Assembly (NCBI RefSeq): GCF_001429625.1
Contig: NZ_LMSU01000002.1
Coordinates: 310,001-374,000, forward strand
Direction: 5' to 3'
Source: Nocardioides sp. Soil805
Lineage (GTDB): Bacteria > Actinomycetota > Actinomycetes > Propionibacteriales > Nocardioidaceae
DNA length: 64,000 bases
The notes beneath the pieces are model-generated. The model was given only the letters and a program-made list of their open reading frames with translations. It searched no databases and was not told the DNA's origin. The position numbers and the translations under genes are program-made. Shown here in pieces: positions 46,721 through 55,236 of the stretch. The first letter of the stretch is position 1, and each line of letters opens with the position of its first letter.

Positions 46721-47557
46721 GTGAGTGACGTGTCGACCACCAGTGCCCGCCCGTGGTGGCGGTTGCCGGACACCCCGGTTCCCGGCGGCGTGCCCGAGCT
46801 GGCCCGCGCGCTCCTGTGGGCCGAGCTGGCGATCGTGCTGCTCGTGTCGCTGGGGCGCTCGGCCGTCTACTCGGTCGTCAGCATCGTGTCCGCGCTGACA
46901 GCGCCGGGCCCGCTCTCCTCCCAGGCGGCCAACCTCAACAACTCCCTCGCCCCCGACCGGCCGTGGCTGGACCTGACCTACCAGCTGCTGCGCATCGGCT
47001 TCGCCCTCGTGCCGGTCGCGCTGGCGGCGTACCTCCTGGTCCGCTCGAGCACCCGCGTCCGTGACGTGTGGGCCCGCAGCGGGCGGTGGGCGACGTGGGG
47101 CGACCTGGGCCGCGGCGCATGGCTGGCGCTGGGCGTCGGCACGGTCGGCGTCGTGTTCTACGTCGCGACCTTCACCCTGGGCACCAACCTGACGGTCGTC
47201 GCCCAGTCACTGCCGAGCGCATGGTGGCAGGTGCCGGTCCTCGTGCTTGCGGCGGCCGAGAACGCGGTGCTCGAAGAGTTCGTCGTCCTCGGCTTCGTGC
47301 AGGTGCGGCTGCGCCAGCTCGGCTTCGGCGACAGCGCCGCCATCGGTCTGGCGGCGCTGCTGCGCGGCAGCTACCACCTCTACCAGGGCTTCGGCGGCTT
47401 CGTCGGCAACCTCGCGATGGGCCTGCTTTTCGGCTGGCTCTTCCGTCGCTGGGGCCGGGTGATGCCGTTCGTGGTCGCCCACACGCTGCTCGACGTCGGC
47501 GCGTTCGTCGGGTACGCCGTCCTGGCCGGCCGGGTCGGTTGGCTGCCGACCCTCTAG
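46721..47557 (+). CDS. CPBP family intramembrane metalloprotease
   Basis: 278 residues from the GTG at 46721 (an ATG at 46709 would add 4). Several hydrophobic helices occur. Motif 1 is the acid pair in ENAVLEEFVVLGFVQVRLR near residue 180, a weak match because the usual Arg is displaced. Motif 2 is SYHLYQGFGGF, and motif 3 is VAHTLLDV. Known relatives are Rce1/CAAX-type proteases and immunity proteins. The substrate is unknown. Confidence 0.8.
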   Translation: MSDVSTTSARPWWRLPDTPVPGGVPELARALLWAELAIVLLVSLGRSAVYSVVSIVSALTAPGPLSSQAANLNNSLAPDRPWLDLTYQLLRIGFALVPVALAAYLLVRSSTRVRDVWARSGRWATWGDLGRGAWLALGVGTVGVVFYVATFTLGTNLTVVAQSLPSAWWQVPVLVLAAAENAVLEEFVVLGFVQVRLRQLGFGDSAAIGLAALLRGSYHLYQGFGGFVGNLAMGLLFGWLFRRWGRVMPFVVAHTLLDVGAFVGYAVLAGRVGWLPTL

Positions 47558-47567
47558 GGCCGCCCGG

Positions 47568-47969
47568 TCAGTCGTCCGTACGACGCCGCTCGAGCCAGCC
47601 GCCGCCCCACAGCGCCCAGAGCACCAGCACCGGCTGGAAGAACAGTCGGACGAGTCGCGCCCGGTCGGTGTCGAGCCCGAACGCGTCGACGCCCTCGACG
47701 TACTGCGCGATGTTGCCCGGGAAGATCGCCACGAAGAACGCCGCCAGCAGGCCGCCGACCAGGCGCTTGCGCTGCGGCAGCGCCACGAACGCCGCTCCGA
47801 GCGCGATCTCCACGGCCCCGGACGCGACGACGGTGAGGTCCTCGTCGAGCGGGAACCACGACGGCACCTGGGCCTGGAACTCCTCGCGCTGGGTCGTGAG
47901 GTGGAGGACGCCGGCGCCGACCATGGCGGTGCCGAGGATGAGGCGTGCGGCGGTGCGTGCGGCGGTCAT
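47568..47969 (-). CDS. DoxX-like small membrane protein
   Basis: 133 residues with four helices (LILGTAMVGAGVLHLT, VASGAVEIALGAAFV, VGGLLAAFFVAIFPGN, FFQPVLVLWALWG). The GVLHLT start and the PGNIAQYVEG loop resemble the DoxX/MauE-like family. The role is unknown; some relatives take part in redox or sulfur metabolism. Confidence 0.8.
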   Translation of the reverse strand: MTAARTAARLILGTAMVGAGVLHLTTQREEFQAQVPSWFPLDEDLTVVASGAVEIALGAAFVALPQRKRLVGGLLAAFFVAIFPGNIAQYVEGVDAFGLDTDRARLVRLFFQPVLVLWALWGGGWLERRRTDD

Positions 47970-48001
47970 GACTCGGAGCCTAGGGGCTGGATCCCCAGCG
48001 A

Positions 48002-49423
48002 CTACCCCAGCAGGACGGGCGGCAGCGGCAGCACGGCACCGGGGTTCATCAGCCCGGCGGGGTCGATCGCGTCCTTGACCGCCCGCATCAACGAGACCTC
48101 GACATCGCTCTTGTACGCCGCCGCGGCGGCCGCCTTGGACCGCCCGAGGCCGTGCTCGGCGCTGATGCTCCCGACCGACTCCGCGACGGACGCGTTGACG
48201 ACCTCCGAGAGCGCGTCGGCGTGGGCCAGGAACTCCTCGGGCGACAGCTCCACGGGCCGCGAGAGGTTGTAGTGCAGGTTGCCGTCGCCCACGTGGCCGT
48301 AGACGAACAGCCGGGTCCCGGGCAGGTGTGCCTCCACGGCAGGACCGGTCCGCGCGACGAAGTCGGCGAGCCCGGTGATCGGCACCGACACGTCGTGCTT
48401 GACCGTCGGGCCGTGGACCTCCTGGGCCTCCGACACCCGCTCGCGCAGCGCCCACAGGTTGGCCCGCTGGGCGGGGGAGCCGGCGAGCGCCGCGTCGAGG
48501 ACCAGCCCCGACCCGACCGCCTCGCCCAGTGCGGCCTCCAGCGCGCTGTCGACGTCGGCGCCGGCCGGACCGGCGAGCTCCACCAGGCCGTACCACTCCG
48601 ACGCGGTGGCCAGCGGGTCCGTGAGCCCGGCCGCCACGACGAGGTCGCGCGCGGGTCGCGACACCAGCTCCCACGTCGTGAGCCGGTCGCCCCCGTGGTC
48701 GCGCAGCACGCCGAGCAGCTCCGCGGCGGCCGCGACGTCGCGCAGCGCGACCCACGCGGTCGCCCGCGACGGGGTGGCCGGCTGCAGCGCCAGCACCGCG
48801 GCGGTCACCACGCCGAGCGTGCCCTCCGCGCCGATGAAGAGCTGCTTGAGGTCGTAGCCGGTGTTGTCCTTGCGCAGCGACCGCAGCCCGTCCCACACCC
48901 GCCCGTCGGGCAGCACCACCTCGAGCCCGAGCACCTGGCTGCGCATCATCCCGTAGCGCAGCACCGCGGTGCCGCCGGCGTTGGTGGAGATGTTGCCGCC
49001 GATGGTGCAGCTTCCCTGCGAGCCGAGGGTCAGCGGGAAGAGCCGGTCGACCGCCGCGGCCGCCTCGTGCACGTCGGCCAGCGCGCAGCCGGCCTCGACC
49101 GTGATCGTCCCGCCCGCCGCGTCGACGTCGCGCACCGCCCGCATCCTCCCCAGCGACAGCACGACCTGCGAGCCCGAGTCGTCGGGGACCGCGCCCCCGC
49201 TCATCCCGGTGTTGCCGCCCTGCGGGACGACCGCCACCCCCGCCTCGTGAGTGAGGTGCAGGACCGCGGAGACCTCGGCGGTGCTGCCGGGGCGTACGAC
49301 GGCCAGCGGTCGTCCGCTGTAGGCACCGCGCCAGTCGGTGTCGTACGCCGCCAGGTCGGCCGGGTCGGTCAGCACGTGGGCGTCACCCACCACGGAGCGC
49401 AGGGCGGCGAGGAGGTCGGTCAT
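48002..49423 (-). CDS. FAD-linked 2-hydroxyacid dehydrogenase (GlcD/D2HGDH-like)
   Basis: 473 residues of the FAD-binding-4 plus FAD-oxidase-C type. The FAD-binding PQGGNTGMSGGAVP comes near residue 90, with TLGSQGSCTIGGNISTNAGG next. The C-terminal domain has YGHVGDGNLHYN, EHGLGRSK and DPAGLMNPG. It oxidises a D-2-hydroxyacid (glycolate, D-lactate or D-2-hydroxyglutarate) and passes electrons to the respiratory chain. It lies near two other 2-hydroxyacid enzymes and an organic-acid carrier. Confidence 0.93.
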   Translation of the reverse strand: MTDLLAALRSVVGDAHVLTDPADLAAYDTDWRGAYSGRPLAVVRPGSTAEVSAVLHLTHEAGVAVVPQGGNTGMSGGAVPDDSGSQVVLSLGRMRAVRDVDAAGGTITVEAGCALADVHEAAAAVDRLFPLTLGSQGSCTIGGNISTNAGGTAVLRYGMMRSQVLGLEVVLPDGRVWDGLRSLRKDNTGYDLKQLFIGAEGTLGVVTAAVLALQPATPSRATAWVALRDVAAAAELLGVLRDHGGDRLTTWELVSRPARDLVVAAGLTDPLATASEWYGLVELAGPAGADVDSALEAALGEAVGSGLVLDAALAGSPAQRANLWALRERVSEAQEVHGPTVKHDVSVPITGLADFVARTGPAVEAHLPGTRLFVYGHVGDGNLHYNLSRPVELSPEEFLAHADALSEVVNASVAESVGSISAEHGLGRSKAAAAAAYKSDVEVSLMRAVKDAIDPAGLMNPGAVLPLPPVLLG

Positions 49424-49453
49424 GAGGAGATTCTCCCGGGTTCGGAGGGCGGG

Positions 49454-50365
49454 TCAGCCCAGCAGGACGGCGATGAGCAGGGCGACGGGCAGCGAGGCGA
49501 GGGTCGTCACCAGGATGGTCTCGCGGGCCACGTCCTCGCCGGTGCGGTAGCGGGTGGCGTGCAGGAAGATGTTCTGCGCCGTCGGCAGCGCCGCGGTGAT
49601 GACGACCCCGAGCAGCACCCGGCCCTCGAGGCCGAGCGTGGTGCCGACGGTCCACGCCACGACCGGCATCACCCCGAGCTTGAGCGCGGTCGCGACCAGC
49701 ACCTCGCCGTTGTGACCGGCACGCCCCGGCCACGGGCTGAGCCGCAGCGCCGCGCCGTACGACAGCAGCATCGCCGGGATCGCGAGCCCGGCCAGCAGCT
49801 CGATGGGGGACATCACGATCCGCGGCAGCTCCCACCCGGTGAGCGCGAGCACCAGGCCGAGCAGGGCCGCGACGGTGAGCGGGTTGGTGGTGAGCCGCCG
49901 GACGATGGCCAGGCTCCCGGAGCCGCGGCCGGTCAGCCGGTCGAGGACGACCAGCGCGGCCGGCTGCACGAGCAGCATCTGCACCAGCAGGGTCGGCACG
50001 ACGACGGTCGTGTCCCCGACCACGAAGGCCGCGACGGCGATGCCCAGGTTGCCGGCGTTGACGTACGACGACGCCAGCGAGCCGATCAGCACCGAGCCGG
50101 CGTCGAGCCCGCGCCGCCACCGCGCCCACGCGGCGTACAGCAGGAAGCAGGTGGCCAGCGAGGCGGCCGACGCGGCGAGGTTGGCGACGGCGCCGCCGAT
50201 CTCGACCTCGCTGATCACCACGATCATCAGCGCCGGCGAGGCGACGAAGAACGCGATCTCACCGAGCGTCCGCTGGGAGCGCGCGTCGAGGACGCCCGTG
50301 TGGGCCAGGGCCGCCCCGCACCCGATGACCACCAGGATCGTGACGAAGCCGATCAGGAGGTCCAC
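49454..50365 (-). CDS. AEC family membrane transporter
   Basis: 303 residues from a GTG, with about ten helices. Signature segments are SYVNAGNLGIAVAAFV in the first half and VVITAALPTAQNIFLHATRY in the second. AEC carriers move auxin in plants and malonate, malate or other organic acids in bacteria. A local role in organic-acid transport fits the neighbouring 2-hydroxyacid enzymes (inference). Confidence 0.88.
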   Translation of the reverse strand: MDLLIGFVTILVVIGCGAALAHTGVLDARSQRTLGEIAFFVASPALMIVVISEVEIGGAVANLAASAASLATCFLLYAAWARWRRGLDAGSVLIGSLASSYVNAGNLGIAVAAFVVGDTTVVVPTLLVQMLLVQPAALVVLDRLTGRGSGSLAIVRRLTTNPLTVAALLGLVLALTGWELPRIVMSPIELLAGLAIPAMLLSYGAALRLSPWPGRAGHNGEVLVATALKLGVMPVVAWTVGTTLGLEGRVLLGVVITAALPTAQNIFLHATRYRTGEDVARETILVTTLASLPVALLIAVLLG

Positions 50366-50390
50366 GGGTGCTCCTGACCGCGGGTCTGCG

Positions 50391-50705
50391 TCAGCGCAGG
50401 GCCGGGGGCTCGTCCGGGACGAAGCAGCGGATGCTGACGTCGTCCAGGGAGAACAGGTGCCCCGCGACCTTGCAGCTGCGGTCCTCGCCGTCGATGAGGA
50501 GCACCCGCTTCCGGTCGTGCCGCTCGAAGGAGATGTCCGCGTCGTACCTCGCCTCCAGCGCGCGCTCGATCTGCGCGTCGGAGTTGAGCGCGAACACGAA
50601 GGTCAGCAGCGAGACCACGGCGCACCCCACCCACAGCAGCAGGACCACCTTCACGACGGGGTTCATCCCGCGGCGGGCGGTCTCGGTGACGGTCACGGCG
50701 ACCAT
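50391..50705 (-). CDS. Small single-helix membrane protein
   Basis: 104 residues from the ATG at 50705. A membrane helix (VVKVVLLLWVGCAVVSLLTFVFAL) near residues 15-40 is followed by a soluble part of about 60 residues (EARYDADISFERHDRKRVLLIDGEDRS and a C-terminal pair of Cys). Orientation and function are unknown. It ends 26 bases before the AEC carrier start on the same strand. Confidence 0.7.
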   Translation of the reverse strand: MVAVTVTETARRGMNPVVKVVLLLWVGCAVVSLLTFVFALNSDAQIERALEARYDADISFERHDRKRVLLIDGEDRSCKVAGHLFSLDDVSIRCFVPDEPPALR

Positions 50706-50799
50706 CCAACACGGTCCGGACCGACACTGTCCGGACCGACATGGCGCCATGCCGAGGGGGCAATGGACGCGCGCGTCGGCGCCCGGGAAGGATGGCCGG

Positions 50800-51720
50800 A
50801 TGACCCAGTCCCGAGTCGTCCGTGTCGGCCCCCTGATGCCCTTCCTGGAGGAGGCGCTCATCGATGCGTACGACGCCCCGTCGCTCGCCGACGTCGGCAG
50901 CGACACCGCGGGGCTCGAGGTCGCCGTGGCCGGCGGCGGCACGCTCGTCGGCGCGGCCGAGATGGACGCGCTGCCCGACCTGAGGGCCGTGGCCAACTTC
51001 GGGGTCGGCTACGACAACGTCGACGTGGAGGAGGCCACCCGGCGCGGGATCGTCGTCTCCAACACCCCCGACGTGCTGACCGACGCGGTGGCCGACCTCT
51101 CGGTGGCGCTGGTCCTCGACGTGATGCGCCAGGTCAGCGCCGCCGAGCGCTGGCTGCGCCGTGGCGAGTGGGCGGCAGGCGGCCGCTTCCCGCTGACCCG
51201 CGACGTGCGCGGGTCGACGGTCGGCATCCTCGGCCTGGGCCGGATCGGCCACGCGGTGGCCGAGCGGCTGGAGGTCTTCGGGGCCACCATCGCCTACCAC
51301 TCGCGCAGCCCCAAGGACGTGGCGTGGGCCTACCACGACAGCCCCGTCGCCCTGGCGGGGGCGAGCGACGTGCTCGTCGTGCTGACCCCCGGAGGCGCCG
51401 GCACCGAGCACCTGGTGGACGCCGAGGTGCTCGACGCGCTCGGTCCCGAGGGCTACCTCGTCAACGTCGCCCGCGGCTCGGTCGTGGACGAGAAGGAGCT
51501 CGTCGCCGCGCTCGAGGCCAGGCGGATCGCCGGCGCCGGGCTCGACGTCTTCGCCGACGAGCCGCACGTGCCCGCCGAGCTGCTGGAGCGCGAGGACGTC
51601 GTCCTGCTCCCGCACGTCGGCAGCGCGACCGCGCAGACCCGCGAGGCGATGGCCCGGCTGGTGCTCGACAACGTGGCGGCGTTCCTGGAGCGCGGCGAGC
51701 TGGTCACGCCGGTCGACTGA
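50800..51720 (+). CDS. D-isomer-specific 2-hydroxyacid dehydrogenase
   Basis: 306 residues. The NAD(P)-binding motif GILGLGRIGHAVAERL is near residue 146. The catalytic Arg, Glu and His are in NVARGSVVDEKEL (about 225), GLDVFADEPH (about 255) and LLPHVGSATAQTREAM (about 275). Glyoxylate/hydroxypyruvate or phosphoglycerate-like reductase activity is typical; the substrate is not fixed. It is convergent with the FMN enzyme gene, separated by 2 bases. Confidence 0.93.
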   Translation: MTQSRVVRVGPLMPFLEEALIDAYDAPSLADVGSDTAGLEVAVAGGGTLVGAAEMDALPDLRAVANFGVGYDNVDVEEATRRGIVVSNTPDVLTDAVADLSVALVLDVMRQVSAAERWLRRGEWAAGGRFPLTRDVRGSTVGILGLGRIGHAVAERLEVFGATIAYHSRSPKDVAWAYHDSPVALAGASDVLVVLTPGGAGTEHLVDAEVLDALGPEGYLVNVARGSVVDEKELVAALEARRIAGAGLDVFADEPHVPAELLEREDVVLLPHVGSATAQTREAMARLVLDNVAAFLERGELVTPVD

Positions 51721-51722
51721 GC

Positions 51723-52964
51723 TCACGGCGCGGCCCCCGTGCCCGGGCCCCGGAGGGCCACGTGGCCGGGGTGCAGGTCCGCGACGGTCGGCGCGCCGAG
51801 CAGCGCCATGGTGTGCGCGAGCTCGTCGGTGAGGAAGCCCAGGGCGGTGTCGACGCCGCGTCGCCCGCCGACCATGAGTCCGTAGAGGTAGGCCCGCCCG
51901 ACCATCACCGCGCTGGCGCCGAGGGCCACCGCGGCCGCGACGTCCGAGCCGGTGCGGATGCCGGAGTCGACCATCACCTCGGCACGGTGGCCGACCGCGT
52001 CGACGACGTGGGGGAGCAGGTCGAGGGGCACCGGGGTCCGGTCGAGCTGGCGCCCGCCGTGGTTGGACAGCACCACCGCGTCGGCGCCCGCGTCGACGGC
52101 CGCCACCGCGTCCGCCACCGACAGCACGCCCTTGACCACCACCGGACCCTGCCACTGCTCCTTGAGCCACGTGACGTCCGCCGGTCGAAGCGCCTGCTCG
52201 CGCAGCGTGTTGGACATCCCCCAGCGGGCGTAGTGCGAGTCTGCCGGGAACGTCGCGAACCGCAGCGGCTCCGTCGTGAGGATGTCGCCCACCCAGCGCG
52301 GGCGGCGGGCCAGGTCGGCGAAGGTCCGCAACGTCAGCGCCGGCGGGATCGAGAAGCCGTTGCGCCGGTCCTGCCACTTCGCGCCGGACAGGGCTGTGTC
52401 GACGGTCAGCACCAGCGCCTCGTAGCCGCTGCGCCGTGCCTGGGCGACGTGCTCGAGGCTGATGTCGCGGTCCTTCATCAGGTAGAGCTGGAACCAGTTC
52501 CGCCCGTCCGGCGCGGCCGCGGCGACGTCCGGGATCGAGGTCGTGGCGTAGGTCGACAGCGTGTAGGGCAGCCCGTGGGCCTGCGCCGAGGCAGCGACGG
52601 CGCACTCGCCGGAGTGGTGCGAGAGCCGGGTGTAGCCGGTCGGTGCCAGCACGATCGGTGCGGCGGCCGCTCGCCCCAGGATCGTCGTCGAGGTGTCGGG
52701 GTCACCCACCGTCGCGAAGGTCGACGGCCGCAGCTCGAGCGCGTCGTACGCCCTCCGGTTGCGGCGCATCGTGCGCTCGGTCTCGGCGCCGGTCTCGACG
52801 TAGTCCATGACCGCGCGCGGCACCCGGCGCCGGGCCTCGCGGGCCAGGTCGTCGACGCACACGCAGCGGGCGAGACGGCGTACGACGGGGTCCCGCGACC
52901 ACGGGCGGGTGACGAGGAACGGGGCCACGTCGGCCCACCGCGGGACCTGCCTGACGGTCGTCAT
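51723..52964 (-). CDS. FMN-dependent alpha-hydroxy acid dehydrogenase/oxidase (LldD-like)
   Basis: 413 residues from an ATG at 52964. FMN-binding and catalytic segments are IVLAPTGYTRLSHH, LYLMKDRD, LTVDTALSG, VVVKGVLS (Lys), LSNHGGRQLD (His and Arg) and DSGIRTGSDV. This is the L-lactate/glycolate/mandelate dehydrogenase family. The preceding promoter region carries the twin GntR-type operator shared with the divergent dehydratase gene, so it may belong to the sugar-acid regulon. Confidence 0.93.
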   Translation of the reverse strand: MTTVRQVPRWADVAPFLVTRPWSRDPVVRRLARCVCVDDLAREARRRVPRAVMDYVETGAETERTMRRNRRAYDALELRPSTFATVGDPDTSTTILGRAAAAPIVLAPTGYTRLSHHSGECAVAASAQAHGLPYTLSTYATTSIPDVAAAAPDGRNWFQLYLMKDRDISLEHVAQARRSGYEALVLTVDTALSGAKWQDRRNGFSIPPALTLRTFADLARRPRWVGDILTTEPLRFATFPADSHYARWGMSNTLREQALRPADVTWLKEQWQGPVVVKGVLSVADAVAAVDAGADAVVLSNHGGRQLDRTPVPLDLLPHVVDAVGHRAEVMVDSGIRTGSDVAAAVALGASAVMVGRAYLYGLMVGGRRGVDTALGFLTDELAHTMALLGAPTVADLHPGHVALRGPGTGAAP

Positions 52965-52980
52965 CTCTGGACAGCCCCTC

Positions 52981-53016
52981 ACTCATCGGATAAGTTCTCA
53001 ACTCATCATACAAGTT
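52981..53016. promoter_or_regulatory. Twin 16-bp operator in the divergent promoter region
   Basis: ACTCATCGGATAAGTT (52981-52996) and ACTCATCATACAAGTT (53001-53016) are related sequences 20 bases apart, about two helical turns. Each has ACT...AGT dyad ends. They separate the FMN enzyme gene from the enolase-superfamily gene; the GntR regulator is two genes downstream and is the likely binder (inference). Confidence 0.7.
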
Positions 53017-53038
53017 GGTCCACCGTGAAGGAACCCCG

Positions 53039-54157
53039 ATGTCCGACTCCATCCGCAGCCTGAAGCTGTCCCACGTCGTCCTGCCGATCGCCAACCCGGT
53101 GAGCGACGCCAAGGTGCTCACCGGCAAGCAGAAGCCGCTCACCGAGACGGTGCTGCTCTTCGTCGAGGTCACCACCGAGCAGGGCCTCACCGGCATGGGG
53201 TTCTCCTACTCCAAGCGCGCGGGCGGCAAGGCGCAGTTCGCCCACCTCAAGGAGGTCGCGGAGGTCGCGATCGGCCAGGACCCGAGCGACATCGCCAAGA
53301 TCTACGAGTCGCTGATGTGGGCCGGCGCGTCCGTCGGTCGCTCCGGCGTCGCGACCCAGGCGGTCGCCGCCCTCGACGTCGCGCTGTGGGACCTCAAGGC
53401 CCGCCGCGCCGACCTGCCGCTGGCCAAGCTGCTCGGCGCGCACCGCGACTCCTGCCGCGTCTACAACACCTCCGGCGGCTTCCTCCAGGCGTCGCTGGAG
53501 GAGATGAAGGAGAAGGCGTCGGCCTCGCTGGAGGCGGGCATCGCCGGCATCAAGATCAAGGTCGGCCAGCCCGACTGGCGCCTCGACCTCGAGCGGGTCG
53601 CGGCGATGCGCGCGCACCTCGGCGACGGGCCGTTCATGGTCGACGCCAACCAGCAGTGGGACCGGGCCCGCGCCCGCCGGATGTGCCGCGAGCTCGAGCA
53701 GCACGACCTGATCTGGATCGAGGAGCCCCTCGACGCGTGGGACGCCGTCGGCCACGCCGACCTCTCCCACGAGTTCGACACCCCGATCGCCACGGGCGAG
53801 ATGCTCACGTCGGTCGCCGAGCACATGGCGCTGCTCGATGCGGGCTACCGCGGCATCGTCCAGCCCGACGCGCCGCGGATCGGCGGGATCACGCCGTTCC
53901 TGAAGTTCGCCACGATCGCGGCCCACCGGGGCCTGGCGCTCGCGCCCCACTACGCGATGGAGATCCACCTGCACCTCGCCGCGGCGTACCCCACCGACCC
54001 GTGGGTCGAGCACTTCGAGTGGCTCGACCCGCTGTTCGACGAGTCCGTCGAGATCCGCGACGGGCAGATCTTCGTCCCGCAGCGCCCGGGCCTCGGCTTC
54101 ACGCTGTCGGAGCAGATGCGCGCCCACACGGAGGACACGGTGACCTTCGGGGCATGA
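53039..54157 (+). CDS. Mandelate racemase/enolase superfamily acid-sugar dehydratase (talarate/galactarate-type candidate)
   Basis: 372 residues. The KxK catalytic pair is in GIKIKVGQPDW (about 178-180). Metal ligands are Asp in MVDANQQW (about 207), Glu in IWIEEPLD (about 234) and Glu in ATGEMLTS (about 257). The His base lies in LAPHYAMEIHLH (about 310). This pattern fits the MR subgroup, which includes L-talarate/galactarate dehydratase; specificity is inferred. GAAGGAA precedes the ATG by 6 bases. The stop overlaps the GntR start (ATGA). The product would be a 5-dehydro-4-deoxy-hexarate, an aldarate catabolite. Confidence 0.88.
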   Translation: MSDSIRSLKLSHVVLPIANPVSDAKVLTGKQKPLTETVLLFVEVTTEQGLTGMGFSYSKRAGGKAQFAHLKEVAEVAIGQDPSDIAKIYESLMWAGASVGRSGVATQAVAALDVALWDLKARRADLPLAKLLGAHRDSCRVYNTSGGFLQASLEEMKEKASASLEAGIAGIKIKVGQPDWRLDLERVAAMRAHLGDGPFMVDANQQWDRARARRMCRELEQHDLIWIEEPLDAWDAVGHADLSHEFDTPIATGEMLTSVAEHMALLDAGYRGIVQPDAPRIGGITPFLKFATIAAHRGLALAPHYAMEIHLHLAAAYPTDPWVEHFEWLDPLFDESVEIRDGQIFVPQRPGLGFTLSEQMRAHTEDTVTFGA

Positions 54158-54840
54158 TGCCGCCCATGAAGACCCGGCCGCAGCACGTCGTCGCGGGGCT
54201 CAAGGACAAGATCCTGCGCGGCGAGCTCGCGCCCGGCGCCAAGCTCCCCTCCGAGGCCGAGCTGATCGACGAGTACGCCGTCTCCCGCACCGTCGTGCGG
54301 GAGGCGGTGTCCCGCCTCCAGGCGGAGGGCCTGGTCGAGACATTCCAGGGTCGCGGGTCCTTCGTGCTCGCGGTGCCCGAGCCGTCGTCGTTCACGCTCG
54401 AGACCTCGGCGATCCGCAGCCACCACGACGTGCTGGCGATGGTCGACTTCCGGATCGGGGTCGAGACCGAGGCCGCCGGGCTCGCGGCGTCGCGGGTCAC
54501 GCCCGCGGCGGGCGCCTCGATCACCGCGGCCCACGAGTCGTTCACGGCGGCCGGTCACGAGGGGGCCGTCGAGGCGGACTTCGCCTTCCACCGGGCGATC
54601 GCGGCGGCGACTGACAACCGCTTCTACGTCGACCTGCTCGACTCGCTCGGCCCGATGATGATCATGCTCCCGCGCACCCGCCTCGGCGACGAGTACACGA
54701 TGACCGACGCCACCCACGTCGAGCGCGTCCAGCGGGAGCACGACAACATCGCCGCCGCCGTCCTGGCCGGCGACCCCGACACCGCGCGGGCCGCCATGCG
54801 GCTGCACCTCGGCAACACCCGCCGCCGCCTCACCCGCTGA
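54154..54840 (+). CDS. GntR (FadR/FCD subfamily) regulator
   Basis: 228 residues from the ATG at 54154, coupled to the dehydratase stop; an ATG at 54166 is also possible. The winged HTH lies near residues 25-75: PSEAELIDEYAVSRTVVREA, then RLQAEGLVETFQGRGSFV. The C-terminal FCD ligand domain contains DFRIGVETEAAGLAA, ADFAFHRAIAAATDN (metal-binding His) and a late His in REHDNIAAAV. FadR-type GntR regulators often bind sugar-acid intermediates; here it probably binds the operator at 52981-53016. Confidence 0.93.
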   Translation: MMPPMKTRPQHVVAGLKDKILRGELAPGAKLPSEAELIDEYAVSRTVVREAVSRLQAEGLVETFQGRGSFVLAVPEPSSFTLETSAIRSHHDVLAMVDFRIGVETEAAGLAASRVTPAAGASITAAHESFTAAGHEGAVEADFAFHRAIAAATDNRFYVDLLDSLGPMMIMLPRTRLGDEYTMTDATHVERVQREHDNIAAAVLAGDPDTARAAMRLHLGNTRRRLTR

Positions 54841-54842
54841 GA

Positions 54843-54990
54843 GGGCACTTCCTGGCGCGTCAGACCCGCCGACCGGGCACTTCGTGACGCGTCAGACCCG
54901 CCGACCGGGCACTTCCTGGCGCGTCAGACCTGCCGACCGGGCACTTCCTGACGTGTCAGACCCGTCGACCGGGCGCTTCGTGACAATTCG
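54843..54990. repeat. 32-bp tandem repeat array, left arm
   Basis: Units begin at 54843, 54875, 54907, 54939 and 54971 (last one partial), period exactly 32 bases. Each starts GGGCACTTCCTG or GGGCACTTCGTG, then (G/A)CGCGTCAG and an ACC-CCGACC end. It starts 2 bases past the GntR stop. Confidence 0.9.
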
Positions 54991-55008
54991 TGGGCGGCCC
55001 GTGGCGCC

Positions 55009-55058
55009 GGGGAACGAGATCGGCGTACGACGGTGCCGCGGGGCCGGTCCGGTTCCCC
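55009..55058. repeat. Palindromic element B copy at the centre of the facing arrays
   Basis: GGGGAACGA (55009-55017) faces GGTTCCCC (55051-55058). The inner ACGAGATCGGCGTACGACG matches the second copy at 38887. It lies between two oppositely oriented 32-bp arrays. Confidence 0.8.
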
Positions 55059-55081
55059 ACGCGCGGGCTCGGTCGATCTGC

Positions 55082-55228
55082 CAGGAAGTGCCCGCTCGGC
55101 GTGATCCAGACGCCAGGAAGTGCCCGGTCGGCACTCTCCAGGTGTCAGGAAGTGCCCGCTCGGCACCGCCTACGTGTCAGGAAGTGCCCGCTCGGCGTGA
55201 TCCAGGTGCCAGGAAGTGCCCTCTCGCC
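55082..55228. repeat. 32-bp tandem repeat array, right arm (inverted)
   Basis: Units begin at 55082, 55114, 55146, 55178 and 55210 (last one partial), period 32. Each starts CAGGAAGTGCCCG, the reverse complement of the left-arm core, then (C/G)TCGGC. The array ends 9 bases before the gudD stop. Confidence 0.9.
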
Positions 55229-55236
55229 CGCTCGCG

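Noticed and set aside
54843..55228. CRISPR array
   Set aside because: The 32-base units repeat along their whole length, with only small changes and no unique spacers; the arrays are mirrored and no cas gene is near.
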